From Hyphomonas johnsonii MHS-2 (lineage in GTDB: Bacteria > Pseudomonadota > Alphaproteobacteria > Caulobacterales > Hyphomonadaceae), in NCBI RefSeq assembly GCF_000685275.1, contig NZ_ARYK01000001.1, positions 744,001 through 808,000 of the forward strand: a stretch of DNA of 64,000 bases, in the 5' to 3' direction. This document shows, in pieces, positions 9,905 through 19,809 of the stretch. The translations under genes were made by a program, and so were the position numbers. The notes under the pieces are model-generated. The model was given only the letters and a program-made list of their open reading frames with translations. It searched no databases and was not told where the DNA came from. Numbering within the stretch: position 1 is the first letter of the stretch; each line of letters opens with the position of its first letter.

Positions 9905-11065
9905 ATGCCTCAAGACAGAAATTTGGGCCACACCATGGCTGATAAAAAAGCGCCGGGTGTCCGACCGAGACGGACCCCTCAGCGCAACGGGAAAACGGGG
10001 CCGCTGTTCGCGGCGGTCGATCTTGGCACTAATAATTGCCGCCTGCTGGTCGCCGAACCGCGCGGGAAGACATTTCGCGTGGTCGATTCACATTCCCAGA
10101 TCGCCCGCCTTGGCGAGGGCCTGCATGAGACCGGGCGCCTGTCGGACGCGGCCATAGACCGGGCCATCGACGCCCTCCAGAACATCCGGAAAAAGATCAA
10201 GCAGCACGGCGTCGGCCGGGTGCGTTGCATCGCCACCGAAGCCTGCCGCAAGGCCGACAATGGCGCGGAATTCATCCGCCGCGTGCACGCGGAAACCGGC
10301 CTCACATTCAAGATCATCGGTTCGAAGGAAGAAGCCCGGCTGGCCACGATCGGGTGCCATGACCTGATCGAGCCGGATGCGGCTTCCGTCCTCGTCGTCG
10401 ATATTGGCGGCGGGTCGACCGAACTCTCCTGGGTCAATGCGGACATGGCACGGGCCAACGGGTTCCGCGGCCTCCTGGAACAGGCGCCGATCCTCAGCTG
10501 GACCAGCCTGCCGCTGGGCGTGGTGACCCTGTCGGAAGCCTTTTCCCATTTTGACGAGGGGGAGGGGTATCCCCACATGCTGGACCATGCCCGCAAGGTA
10601 CTGAACGCCTGGACCGGCATCGAGCAGGTGCGCGAGGCGATGGGCGCGACCGGTGCCCACATGATCGGCACGTCCGGCACGGTCACCTGCCTCGCCGGCG
10701 TGCATCTCAAGCTCGACCGTTACCGGCGCGACCGGGTCGACGGGTCCTGGCTCAGCCGGGAGGAAAGCGCGGCGACCATCCAGCTGCTGCGCGACCTTGG
10801 CCTTGATGGCCGGGCCACATTGCCGACAATCGGCGAGGAACGGGCCGGGCTGATGCTGTCAGGGTGTGCCATCGTCGAGGCCGTGTGGGAGGCCTTTCCT
10901 GCCGGCCGCCTCCGGGTGGCCGACCGCGGACTGCGTGAAGGACTTCTCCTGTCAATGATGTATGGTCCGAAAAAGTCGAAGACCCGCCGGCGCGGACGCC
11001 GGGGCCGCAAGCCGGCAGCCGGCAGCGCGACAGGTGACCATGAAGGCGACCACAATGACGGATGA
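9905..11065 (+). CDS. Ppx/GppA family phosphatase
   Basis: 386 residues of the exopolyphosphatase / guanosine pentaphosphate phosphohydrolase family, ASKHA fold. Seen: the N-terminal nucleotide-binding block VDLGTNNCRLLVA, VVDIGGGSTELSW in the second lobe, and GTSGTVTCLAGV. Such enzymes hydrolyse polyphosphate and/or pppGpp; sequence alone does not decide which. A second start, ATG 9935 (MADKKAP), is equally possible because neither has a strong ribosome site. The C terminus ends in an Arg/Lys-rich tail. The 3' end overlaps rlmE by 11 bases, a pairing common in alphaproteobacteria. Confidence 0.9.
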   Translation: MPQDRNLGHTMADKKAPGVRPRRTPQRNGKTGPLFAAVDLGTNNCRLLVAEPRGKTFRVVDSHSQIARLGEGLHETGRLSDAAIDRAIDALQNIRKKIKQHGVGRVRCIATEACRKADNGAEFIRRVHAETGLTFKIIGSKEEARLATIGCHDLIEPDAASVLVVDIGGGSTELSWVNADMARANGFRGLLEQAPILSWTSLPLGVVTLSEAFSHFDEGEGYPHMLDHARKVLNAWTGIEQVREAMGATGAHMIGTSGTVTCLAGVHLKLDRYRRDRVDGSWLSREESAATIQLLRDLGLDGRATLPTIGEERAGLMLSGCAIVEAVWEAFPAGRLRVADRGLREGLLLSMMYGPKKSKTRRRGRRGRKPAAGSATGDHEGDHNDG

Positions 11066-11759
11066 GGAAAAACGCCGCTGGAAAGGGCCGACCGGCAAGG
11101 AAGGCTCGTCGGGCCGCCAGACCGGTGAACGGAAGATCCATGCCCACCGCGCGAAGTCTGACAGTTCGAAGAAATGGCTCGAGCGGCAGCTGGCCGATCC
11201 CTATGTGCGCAAGGCGAAAGACGCCGGCTTCCGCGCCCGTGCCGCCTACAAGCTGCTTGAGATCGACACCAAGCTCGGCCTGCTGAAGCAGGGGCAGCGC
11301 ATCGTCGACCTTGGCTGTGCGCCGGGTGGGTGGCTTCAGGTTGCGGTTGCAAAAGGGGCAAGGGAAGTCGTCGGCATCGACCTCCTGCCCGTGGACCCGG
11401 TCGAGGGCGCGCATATCGTTCAGGGTGACGTCAACGAACCGGCCGACGTGGCACGGATGATGGCCGGCCTTACCGCCAAACCGGACCTCGTGCTGTCGGA
11501 CATGGCGGCCAACACGACCGGCCACCGGCAGACCGACCACCTGCGAACTGTCGCGCTGGTCGAACTGGCGGTCGGGTTTGCAATCGAACACCTCTCGCCC
11601 GGCGGGGCCTTCTGCTCGAAGGTCTTCCAGGGCGGTGCAACGAAGGATGTACTTGAATCGCTCAAGGCACACTTCACCACAGTCAAGCATATCAAGCCGC
11701 CCGCCAGCCGGGCCGGCAGCCCCGAGATTTTCGTGGTTGCCAAGGGCTTCAAGGGGTAG
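11055..11759 (+). CDS. rlmE: 23S rRNA 2'-O-methyltransferase RlmE (RrmJ/FtsJ)
   Basis: SAM-dependent methylation of the 2'-OH of U2552 in the 23S rRNA A-loop, late in 50S assembly. 234 residues. Seen: FRARAAYKLLEID (catalytic Lys region), SAM motif VDLGCAPGGWLQVA, LSDMAANTTGHRQTDH (catalytic Asp) and FCSKVFQGG (catalytic Lys). The N-terminal 50 residues are a basic extension relative to the E. coli protein. ATG 11055 has AAGG 8 bases upstream; ATG 11040 is an alternative. It overlaps the upstream phosphatase gene, so translation is probably coupled. Confidence 0.95.
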   Translation: MTDEEKRRWKGPTGKEGSSGRQTGERKIHAHRAKSDSSKKWLERQLADPYVRKAKDAGFRARAAYKLLEIDTKLGLLKQGQRIVDLGCAPGGWLQVAVAKGAREVVGIDLLPVDPVEGAHIVQGDVNEPADVARMMAGLTAKPDLVLSDMAANTTGHRQTDHLRTVALVELAVGFAIEHLSPGGAFCSKVFQGGATKDVLESLKAHFTTVKHIKPPASRAGSPEIFVVAKGFKG

Positions 11760-11788
11760 GGTCTCTCCAGACCATAGCGGAGGGAACG

Positions 11789-12196
11789 ATGAAGATTACA
11801 GGCGGATGCTATTGCGGCGCGGTGCGCTACGAGGCCGAGGGCGACCCCGTCATGAAGGCGCAGTGCCATTGCCGCGAGTGCCAGTACTTCACCGGCGGCC
11901 AACCGAATGACTTCCTGGCCATGCCGGAAGCGGGCTTCAAGTTCACGCAAGGGGCCACGAAAGCCTATACAAACCCCGACCTGGCCGGCGCGGCGACACG
12001 CGAGTTCTGTGCCGCGTGCGGCGTGCATATCCTGACCCGTGCGAAGGGATTGCCGGGGGCGGTGATCCTGAAGGTCGGCACGCTCGATGAGCCTGCCGTG
12101 TTCGGGCAGCCGCAAGTCGTCATGCAGACGGCAGATGCCCAGAGTTTCCATCACATCCCGGACGGCATTCCGGCGTTTGAAAGGTTCCCGGGATGA
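11789..12196 (+). CDS. GFA-family zinc-binding protein
   Basis: 135-residue protein of the glutathione-dependent formaldehyde-activating enzyme (Gfa)/CENP-V family. The zinc ligands are seen in CYCGAVRY (residues 7-14), CHCRECQ (27-33) and FCAACG (about 73-78). Biochemical role is unproven for most members. A good ribosome site (GGAGGGA-like, 'cggagggaacg') precedes ATG 11789. Its stop overlaps the start of the next gene by ATGA, so the two are coupled. Confidence 0.88.
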   Translation: MKITGGCYCGAVRYEAEGDPVMKAQCHCRECQYFTGGQPNDFLAMPEAGFKFTQGATKAYTNPDLAGAATREFCAACGVHILTRAKGLPGAVILKVGTLDEPAVFGQPQVVMQTADAQSFHHIPDGIPAFERFPG

Positions 12197-12606
12197 TCCG
12201 CCACTGGACAATTGCGTGCGCCGCCATGGCGCTGCTAGCAGGCTGCACCACACCCGTCACACCCGGCGGCGGGGCTGAGACGGCTGAACCCGCCGGGCAT
12301 GTGAAGATCCAATTCGAAGGGCGGCGCGCGACACGTGCCGAGCATGCCAGCTGCAAGGCCGCCGGCGGCCGGGTCGTTCCCGGCGGCATGATGGGCAATG
12401 ACGAATGTGTCCGGCCCTACGCGGATGCCGGCAAGGCCTGCATGGGGGCCGACGACTGCCTCGGCAAATGCCTGCTGCCGGACACGTCTGATGCCGGGAT
12501 GGGCGACAGGACTGCCGCAGGCCAGTGCGAAGCCGATGACAGCCCGTTCGGCTGCATGACCACGGTCGAAGGTGGCCGCGTGCAGGCCGCCCTCTGCATC
12601 GACTGA
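12193..12606 (+). CDS. Cysteine-rich lipoprotein
   Basis: 137 residues. The N-terminal signal MIRHWTIACAAMALLAGC ends in a lipobox (LLAG-C), so the mature protein should be lipidated and outside the cytoplasmic membrane. The mature part holds eight further cysteines (in ASC, DEC, KAC, DDC, GKC, GQC, FGC and ALC), enough for four disulfides. No family was recognised. Translationally coupled to the GFA protein upstream. Confidence 0.8.
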   Translation: MIRHWTIACAAMALLAGCTTPVTPGGGAETAEPAGHVKIQFEGRRATRAEHASCKAAGGRVVPGGMMGNDECVRPYADAGKACMGADDCLGKCLLPDTSDAGMGDRTAAGQCEADDSPFGCMTTVEGGRVQAALCID

Positions 12607-12631
12607 TCCCCGGGCCAGGCGCCGTGCTTCC

Positions 12632-12665
12632 TGGCAGGTGCAATTGTTCGCGATTGCACCTGCCA
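12632..12665. repeat. Perfect 13-bp inverted repeat, intergenic
   Basis: Arms TGGCAGGTGCAAT (12632-12644) and ATTGCACCTGCCA (12653-12665) flank an 8-base loop, 26 bases after the lipoprotein stop. There is no T tract on either side, so it is either a transcript-end hairpin of non-canonical type or an operator for the next gene. Confidence 0.7.
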
Positions 12666-12779
12666 CAAGGATGATTCCCTGTGGCGCGCCGATATCCGGC
12701 CCTGCCTTGCACGCGAACTTCCTCACCGGTTATTCCTCTGATAGGGTACATGGACGCTTGATAGTTGGGGGACTGATTG

Positions 12780-13472
12780 GTGGACACTTTTTTCGGATTC
12801 GGGGCAGCGTTTGGCGACTTTTTGGGAATACCGGACGACCTGACATTGTGGGAACTCGCCAATAGCGAATTCATCATCGCCGCAGCGACACTGGCCATCG
12901 GCCTCGTGATCAACCGGCGGGTCGGACGGATCGGCGAGAAGGTCGATGACGGGCGGCTCAAGGCAGACCTGACCCACGAACTCGAGAACCGCGCACCGGA
13001 CCCCGAACCGGAAGTGATGGCCGCGCCTGCCCCTGCGCCAAGCGTGCCGCAAGCGCGTTCCAGGACCGGGATTGCCGAATCGGACGCGGAAGAGGCCGTC
13101 GGCGGGGGGGGATTGCGCAAGCCCGGCGCGACCTATTTCGAAAAGCGCGCGAAAGTTGTGGGCGGCGCCCATACGCTGGAAAAGCTCAAGGAAGACCTGG
13201 ATGCGGTAGCCGAAAACGTCTCCGCCGGCCGGCTGAAGCGCAAGTACAGCAATCTCGGCAAGCAGGACTATCGCGTCAGGATCCTGGCCCTGGAAGACGA
13301 TGGCGTGATTTCAGCCCCTGTTGCAGCCGAACTGCTGGCCGCTTTCGAGACATGGCAGCCCTACAGCAAGAATGCGGTCGAGGTGCCTGACAGCGTGATT
13401 GCACAGATCGAGCGGGCCCGTGAGATCCTCGCCCGCAGCTCGGGAAGTGTCCGCAGCCGACGGCGCCGCTGA
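12780..13472 (+). CDS. Hypothetical membrane-anchored protein
   Basis: 230 residues, not recognised. One predicted membrane segment lies near the N terminus (FIIAAATLAIGLVI, about residues 32-45), followed by a basic NRRVGR stop-transfer stretch. A Pro/Ala-rich linker (about 80-100) precedes a charged, helical C-terminal half ending in an Arg-rich tail. GTG 12780 is preferred because GGGGGA lies 7 bases ahead; TTG 12777 is possible. Located between a lipoprotein and guaB, with no sign of an operon with either. Confidence 0.7.
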   Translation: MDTFFGFGAAFGDFLGIPDDLTLWELANSEFIIAAATLAIGLVINRRVGRIGEKVDDGRLKADLTHELENRAPDPEPEVMAAPAPAPSVPQARSRTGIAESDAEEAVGGGGLRKPGATYFEKRAKVVGGAHTLEKLKEDLDAVAENVSAGRLKRKYSNLGKQDYRVRILALEDDGVISAPVAAELLAAFETWQPYSKNAVEVPDSVIAQIERAREILARSSGSVRSRRRR

Positions 13473-13490
13473 ATTGTGTGAATTGGCCAC

Positions 13491-13519
13491 TTCACAACAC
13501 GTCACGACTCCCTTACTAG
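13491..13519 (+). promoter_or_regulatory. Candidate guaB promoter with overlapping dyad
   Basis: TTCACA (13491-13496), 17 bases, TACTAG (13514-13519) fits a housekeeping promoter loosely (5/6 and 3/6). The dyad GTGAA-N8-TTCAC (13478-13495) overlaps the -35 and could bind a regulator. The transcript would have a short leader ahead of AAAAAGGGAG and the guaB ATG. Confidence 0.35.
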
Positions 13520-14998
<1,479 letters not shown>

Positions 14999-15011
14999 GG
15001 CTCGCGTGCAG

Positions 15012-15099
15012 CTCATCCTGAGCGAAGTCGAAGGATGGGCGGGATGAGTTGAGGGTGCCGGCCGCACGGACCTCGTCCTTCGACTTCGCTCAGGATGAG
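15012..15099. repeat. Perfect 24-bp inverted repeat (dispersed-repeat type)
   Basis: Arms at 15012-15035 (begins CTCATCCTGAGCG) and 15076-15099 (ends CGCTCAGGATGAG) are exact reverse complements over 24 bases, separated by 40 bases. The core CATCCTGAGCGAAGTCGAAG is known to me as an intergenic repeat found in many copies in alphaproteobacteria and some other GC-rich bacteria. It sits between the convergent guaB and GNAT genes, where it could act as a bidirectional terminator. Confidence 0.8.
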
Positions 15100-15136
15100 G
15101 CCCTTTCAGAGCGCCCTCCGAATTCGGATGAGGTTC

Positions 15137-15742
15137 CTAAAGGGCCTTTGGCTTCCGCCACATCGCTTCCAGCGGGGGCGCGCCGTCGCCAACATGGAAC
15201 AGCTTCATCCGTTCGAAGCCTTGGCTGATGTAGAAGCCGGTATTGTCGGGGTTCGAATTTTCGAGATAGGCGGGCAGGCGGTCGCGGTCGCAGGCCTCCA
15301 GCACCGGCCGGAGCAGCGCCTTGCCGATCCCCTTGCCGCGCGCGGCCGTCCGTGTGCCGATGGTGAACAGGTACATGTGCGGTTCGTGCGGGTGGTTGGC
15401 GTCCATCACGTCGCCGGCCTTGAGCGTGCGTCCCACGGCGCCCTTGCTGCCCCAGCGGGCAACGCCGGCAGCGAGGCCGAGCATGGCCAGGGGTGGTATG
15501 GCGCGGATGCTCTCTGACCGGCACCACATGGTTGCGCCGCCATCGCCGGCCAGGAAGCACATGCCCCGTTTCAGGTAGACGTCACGCGCCAGGGTGGTGA
15601 AGACCGACCGGATGGCGCGGGGCGTGCCGAACATCCACCTGTTCACCGGATCGTCGAAAAACGCCTCTGCGGTGATGTCGCCCAGCTGGCGCCAGTCGGC
15701 GCGTGTGGCGGTGCGGATCCCTTCGGGAAGGTCGATCTGCAT
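15137..15742 (-). CDS. GNAT-family N-acetyltransferase
   Basis: 201 residues. Acetyl-CoA pyrophosphate-binding motif A is seen as RGKGIGKALL (about residues 134-143), and the C-terminal GFYISQGFERMK strand-turn is typical of the fold. The substrate is unknown. It is followed by no other gene on this strand. The DUF1330 gene lies immediately upstream (9 bases), so the two may be co-transcribed. Confidence 0.82.
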   Translation of the reverse strand: MQIDLPEGIRTATRADWRQLGDITAEAFFDDPVNRWMFGTPRAIRSVFTTLARDVYLKRGMCFLAGDGGATMWCRSESIRAIPPLAMLGLAAGVARWGSKGAVGRTLKAGDVMDANHPHEPHMYLFTIGTRTAARGKGIGKALLRPVLEACDRDRLPAYLENSNPDNTGFYISQGFERMKLFHVGDGAPPLEAMWRKPKAL

Positions 15743-15751
15743 GGCGTGCCC

Positions 15752-16054
15752 TCAGCCGGGATTCGCGGCGAAGGCATCCAGCAGCACGACATTGCTGACC
15801 GAGGCGGCATGGCGAAATGCGGCCAGCGCCTGGTATTCGTGGCAGTCATACCATTCCAGGGCCGCCGGCTTGCTCGGGAATTCAGCGAGAACGGTGCGGG
15901 TGTAGGACCAGTCGCCCTCGAGAACGTGCACGTTCTCGTCGACGGACAGCAATCTGCCCCCGAATCGCGTGAACGCATCCATGAACCGCGCCTCGTATTT
16001 CGAGTAGGTTTCACGGTCGGCGATGTTGATCTGGGCGATAATGTAAGCGGCCAC
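15752..16054 (-). CDS. DUF1330 family protein
   Basis: 100-residue protein of the dimeric alpha/beta-barrel superfamily, DUF1330. Seen: AYIIAQINIADRETYSKY and VLAEFPSKPAALEWYDCHEYQAL, typical of the family. No established function. The start is GTG 16054, with the strong ribosome site GGGAGGG 6 bases ahead. Divergent from the RsmB-type methyltransferase gene. Confidence 0.85.
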   Translation of the reverse strand: MAAYIIAQINIADRETYSKYEARFMDAFTRFGGRLLSVDENVHVLEGDWSYTRTVLAEFPSKPAALEWYDCHEYQALAAFRHAASVSNVVLLDAFAANPG

Positions 16055-16176
16055 GGCAAGCCCTCCCTTCCTGTGGAATACAACTGTAAGATTACCCGCT
16101 ATGCAGTGTCTATGAGTTTCCTTGCCGGCAAAGCCAGCGTAAGGCGTCCAGTCCAGACGATGAACGAGGCAGACCT

Positions 16177-17493
16177 ATGCGTAGTGGTGGCAAGATTTCG
16201 GCGGCAATTGGTGTCCTGACGGACGTGCTGGAGCGGCACCAGCCGGTCAAGACGGCGATGCGCGACTGGGGCAAGAGCGCGCGCTATGCCGGCAGCAAGG
16301 ACCGGGCCTGGGTGTCAGGCCTCGTGCTCGACGCGCTGCGCCGGAAGAATTCGATCGGCTACCGGATGGGCGAAGACAGCCCGCGGGCGCTCGTGCTGGG
16401 GGCGCTGGGCTTTGCCTGGGGCTGGGATATCGCCCAGATCGAGGCGGCGATGGACGACGAGCATGCGCCCGAGGCCCTGACAGCGGCTGAGCGCGAACGC
16501 CTGGTCGGTGCGCCCGACCCGGCCGCGCCGGCCCATGTTCAGGGCGATTTCCCCGAATGGATGACGCCGATGATGGCCCGCGTGTTCGGCGCAGACGCGG
16601 TGGAAGAAGTGCAGGCGATGGCCATGCGGGCGGATGTCGATCTCAGGGTCAACACGCTGAAAGTGGATGCCGAGAAGGCTGCCTTTCCGCTGAAGAGCGC
16701 AGATGCAGAGCCGTCACGCCTGCTGCACAACGCATTTCATATTCCGGCAAAGGACCCGAGCAAGCGTGAGGCCTCGCTGGAAAGCATCCCGGCCTATTCC
16801 AAGGGCTGGGTCGAAGTCCAGGACGCCGGCAGCCAGATCGCGGCAGCCGCAGCGAACGCGCAGCCCGGCGAACAGGTACTGGACTATTGTTCCGGCGGCG
16901 GTGGCAAGACGATCGCGCTGGCCGCCCAGATGAAGGGCAAGGGGCAGATCTTCGCCTATGACATTGACGGCAAGCGGCTCAGCGCGCTGATCCCGCGCCT
17001 CAAGCGCTCCGGCGCGACCAATGTGCAACTCGTGCATCCGAGCGAGGCGGTGCAGCTGGATACGCTGACCGGGCTGATGGACTGCGTATTCGTGGATGCG
17101 CCGTGCACCGGAACGGGCACGTGGCGGCGCCGGCCGGATTCCAAGTGGCGGATCAAGCAGGGCCAGCTTGAAAAGCGCATGGCCGAGCAGACCCAGATCC
17201 TGGCCAGCGCCAGCGCATTCGTGAAGCCGGGCGGCCGTCTCGTCTTCGCCACCTGTTCCTTCCTGATGGAAGAGGGCGAGGACCGGGTCGAGGAATTCCT
17301 CGCCGCGCATCCGGAGTTCACCGAGGAAGACGCCGCTGCGGCGGCCGCCGCGTCGGGCCTGCTGACGGACGAGGGCGCCAATGTCGTGCAGCGTTTCCGC
17401 ATGCCGGCCGGCAGCGTGCGCCTGACGCCGCGCCGTGCCGGGACGGATGGGTTCTTCTTTGCCGTGCTGCGGCGCGCCGGTGCGGACGCCTAG
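16177..17493 (+). CDS. RsmB/NOP-family RNA m5C methyltransferase
   Basis: 438 residues. SAM-dependent cytosine-C5 methylation of RNA, most likely 16S rRNA. An N-terminal NusB-like part (about 1-130) is followed by the catalytic domain. This has the SAM motif LDYCSGGGGKTIALA, then DAPCTGTGTWRRRPD with the release Cys and FATCSFLMEEGE with the nucleophile Cys. An RNase-P-like GTDGFFFAVLRR stretch closes it. GAGG 8 bases ahead supports ATG 16177. Its stop overlaps the stop of the DUF2842 gene in one CTAG palindrome. Confidence 0.9.
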   Translation: MRSGGKISAAIGVLTDVLERHQPVKTAMRDWGKSARYAGSKDRAWVSGLVLDALRRKNSIGYRMGEDSPRALVLGALGFAWGWDIAQIEAAMDDEHAPEALTAAERERLVGAPDPAAPAHVQGDFPEWMTPMMARVFGADAVEEVQAMAMRADVDLRVNTLKVDAEKAAFPLKSADAEPSRLLHNAFHIPAKDPSKREASLESIPAYSKGWVEVQDAGSQIAAAAANAQPGEQVLDYCSGGGGKTIALAAQMKGKGQIFAYDIDGKRLSALIPRLKRSGATNVQLVHPSEAVQLDTLTGLMDCVFVDAPCTGTGTWRRRPDSKWRIKQGQLEKRMAEQTQILASASAFVKPGGRLVFATCSFLMEEGEDRVEEFLAAHPEFTEEDAAAAAAASGLLTDEGANVVQRFRMPAGSVRLTPRRAGTDGFFFAVLRRAGADA

Positions 17494-17696
17494 TCGTCCA
17501 CTTCCGGCTGCGGGCCGCTGTTCATCCACCTGAACAGCGGCCGGATCGGCAGGATCCAGCCAAACCCGGCGACGATGTAGAACAGCGGCAGGGTCCAGCG
17601 CGGCCAGGCGGACGTCGCCGATCCGACCGTTGCGGCAACGAATATCCAGACCGCGATGAAGGCGAGCAGGACGAGGCTGGCGACTATTTTTCTCAT
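17490..17696 (-). CDS. DUF2842 small membrane protein
   Basis: 68 residues with two predicted membrane helices (about 4-24 and 36-53) separated by a short loop. The second helix carries the pattern FYIVAGFGWILPIRPLFRWM, typical of the alphaproteobacterial DUF2842 family. Function unknown. Its stop codon shares CTAG with that of the convergent methyltransferase gene. Confidence 0.82.
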   Translation of the reverse strand: MRKIVASLVLLAFIAVWIFVAATVGSATSAWPRWTLPLFYIVAGFGWILPIRPLFRWMNSGPQPEVDD

Positions 17697-17783
17697 CGGG
17701 TTCCGGGCTTTCTCGGGTCAAGGCAGGCGGCATGCGACATGGTCGCCTCTTGCCGGTTCGGGTGAATAGGCCATTTAGGCGGC

Positions 17784-18854
17784 ATGTCCGCGACAGGTAA
17801 ATCCCCCCAGGCCATGCTGTGGATGCGCCGCTGGCTCATCCTTACGGGTGTGATGGTGTACGCCATGATCCTGATCGGTGGCGCCACGCGCCTCACCGAC
17901 AGCGGCCTGTCGATCACGGAATGGGACCCGATCAAGGGCTCCCTGCCACCGCTTGGCGATGCGGCCTGGGCCGACCTGTTCGGCAAGTACCAGCAGACCG
18001 CCGAATACAGGCTGCAGAATTCCGGCATGTCATTGGGCGAGTTCCAGCACATCTTCTGGTGGGAATGGAGCCATCGCCTGTTCGGGCGGCTGATCGGCCT
18101 CGTCGCCGTTGCCGGTCTTGCGGCCTTCGCGATCCTGAAATGGCTGGACCGGTCGCTGGCGACGCGGTTCATCATCCTCATCCTGCTCGGCGGCCTGCAG
18201 GGCGCCATTGGCTGGTGGATGGTGTCCAGCGGCATCGGCGAGACCAGCCGCGTCGACGTTGCGCCCTATCGCCTGGCGACGCACTTCATGCTGGCCCTGT
18301 TCATCATCGCCTACACGGCCTGGCTCTGGCTCGATCTCGGCGGAAAGCCGCGAGAGGCGGTCAGCCCGGCGATTCGCACCGTCACGCTGGTCCTGCTCGC
18401 GCTCGTCTTCCTGCAGATGGCGGCTGGCGCGCTCGTCGCCGGGCTCGATGCCGGACGCAGCTACACCGACTGGCCCCTGATGGCAGGCGAACTGGTGCCG
18501 TCGCATTATGTCGAAGACGGCCTCGGCCTGCGCAGCCTGTTCGAAGGGCGCGCGGCGACCCAGTTCAACCACCGCCTCCTTGCCTATGCTATCTGGATAC
18601 TCTCGCTCGGCGCGGCCTGGGCCTTCCGGCGGTCGGCGCTCAGGGGTGCCTTTGCAGGCCTGGCCGTGCTGGTCAGCCTGCAGGCTTGCTGGGGCATCCT
18701 GACACTGATGCATGCCGCCCCGATGGACCTGGCGCTGGTGCACCAGGCGATCGGTGTCGTGGTGACGCTGGCCGCCGTGCGGCTGGTCTGGCTGGCTCGC
18801 CCGCCTCAATTGGTGGCGAGTGTCACCGAACTCGGGTCGACGAACACGGCGTGA
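17784..18854 (+). CDS. ctaA: Heme A synthase (COX15/CtaA)
   Basis: 356-residue integral membrane protein that oxidises the C8 methyl group of heme O to give heme A for aa3-type oxidases. About eight membrane helices. Heme-ligand His residues are visible in QHIFWWEWSHRLFGR, ATHFMLALF, FNHRLLAYAIW and LVHQAIGVVV, arranged in the two four-helix halves of the family; GGATRLTDSGLSITEWDPIKG is the family's N-terminal signature. The 3' end overlaps the convergent lipoprotein gene by 49 bases. Confidence 0.93.
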   Translation: MSATGKSPQAMLWMRRWLILTGVMVYAMILIGGATRLTDSGLSITEWDPIKGSLPPLGDAAWADLFGKYQQTAEYRLQNSGMSLGEFQHIFWWEWSHRLFGRLIGLVAVAGLAAFAILKWLDRSLATRFIILILLGGLQGAIGWWMVSSGIGETSRVDVAPYRLATHFMLALFIIAYTAWLWLDLGGKPREAVSPAIRTVTLVLLALVFLQMAAGALVAGLDAGRSYTDWPLMAGELVPSHYVEDGLGLRSLFEGRAATQFNHRLLAYAIWILSLGAAWAFRRSALRGAFAGLAVLVSLQACWGILTLMHAAPMDLALVHQAIGVVVTLAAVRLVWLARPPQLVASVTELGSTNTA

Positions 18855-19771
18855 TGCTCACCGGGCTTGGTCTCGCCCGCGATCACGATCAGCCCGCCCG
18901 GATAGCCGCCTGACAGCATCGTTCCCATCGCCGCCATCGCATCCGGCGTATCCGGCGCGATCACGGTAATCCCGTCCCGCACCGCGATTTCGGCATTCGT
19001 CATGCCCAGGTCCGTCGAAATGCCGAGCTTGCCGTCCTCAAGCGAAACCAGAGCGTCGAGCTGCCCGCGGACCAGCGAGGCCGCATTTTCCGCGCGGGGC
19101 GAGGCGACCAGCGTATCGCTGGTGAACGCACAGGACTTGACCGGGAAATCTGTGAAGGTCGACGCGCCGGCCGTCCATGCGAGGTCGCCGTCATTGGCCC
19201 GCACCACGCCGTTCTGCAGCACGCGGTTATTGGTCGTCGTCCAGAAGGCCAGGCGCATCAGGCCGGTTCCGGGGGCAGGGCCTGAACAGACGCCCTGGAT
19301 ATGGTCGGTTTCGCCGATCGGCAGGTCGACCTGTGCGGGCCCGACCAGTCCGTCGCCATAGACATAGGCCTTCAGGTCGCCGTCACGGGTGATTCCCGGG
19401 AAAACGGTGATGGTGCGGTCTTCGACCACGGCAGATTGGCCACCGGCCAGCGCCTTGACGCGGAAAATGGCCCGTTCGCCCAGTTTTTCCGCTTCCATGT
19501 CAAAAAATTGCAGGCCGCCCTGGTCATATGCGACCGCCAGGATGCCGCTCATGCCGCCTGACAGCGCGATGGACGCCACTTTGCCCTCCAGGGGCCGTGT
19601 GGACCAGACTGCGGGGAACTCCGTGCCTGCAGCAATCACAGGGGCTTCAGCCCCGGATTCAGCCGACTCCGTTTGCTTCGAGCAGGACGCCGCGGTAAAA
19701 AGCAGGGCAAGGCCCAGCCCCGCGTTGACAAAGGGGGAAGCGGCGCTTAAACGCCAGCGCTTGAATTGCAT
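18806..19771 (-). CDS. Predicted lipoprotein, possible beta-propeller
   Basis: 321 residues, family not firmly recognised. The signal peptide ends in a lipobox-like TAAS-C (about residue 30), so an outer- or inner-membrane lipoprotein is likely. The mature part is rich in short beta strands ([27 protein letters not shown] and similar), suggestive of a propeller such as those of phytase-like proteins; this is inference. ATG 19771 has GGAG 8 bases ahead. Its 3' end runs 49 bases into heme A synthase on the other strand, and its 5' end is 38 bases from rplM. Confidence 0.65.
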   Translation of the reverse strand: MQFKRWRLSAASPFVNAGLGLALLFTAASCSKQTESAESGAEAPVIAAGTEFPAVWSTRPLEGKVASIALSGGMSGILAVAYDQGGLQFFDMEAEKLGERAIFRVKALAGGQSAVVEDRTITVFPGITRDGDLKAYVYGDGLVGPAQVDLPIGETDHIQGVCSGPAPGTGLMRLAFWTTTNNRVLQNGVVRANDGDLAWTAGASTFTDFPVKSCAFTSDTLVASPRAENAASLVRGQLDALVSLEDGKLGISTDLGMTNAEIAVRDGITVIAPDTPDAMAAMGTMLSGGYPGGLIVIAGETKPGEHHAVFVDPSSVTLATN

Positions 19772-19809
19772 TCCATGAACTCCGAAAGCGAGAGGCTCTG
19801 ATAAGAGCG

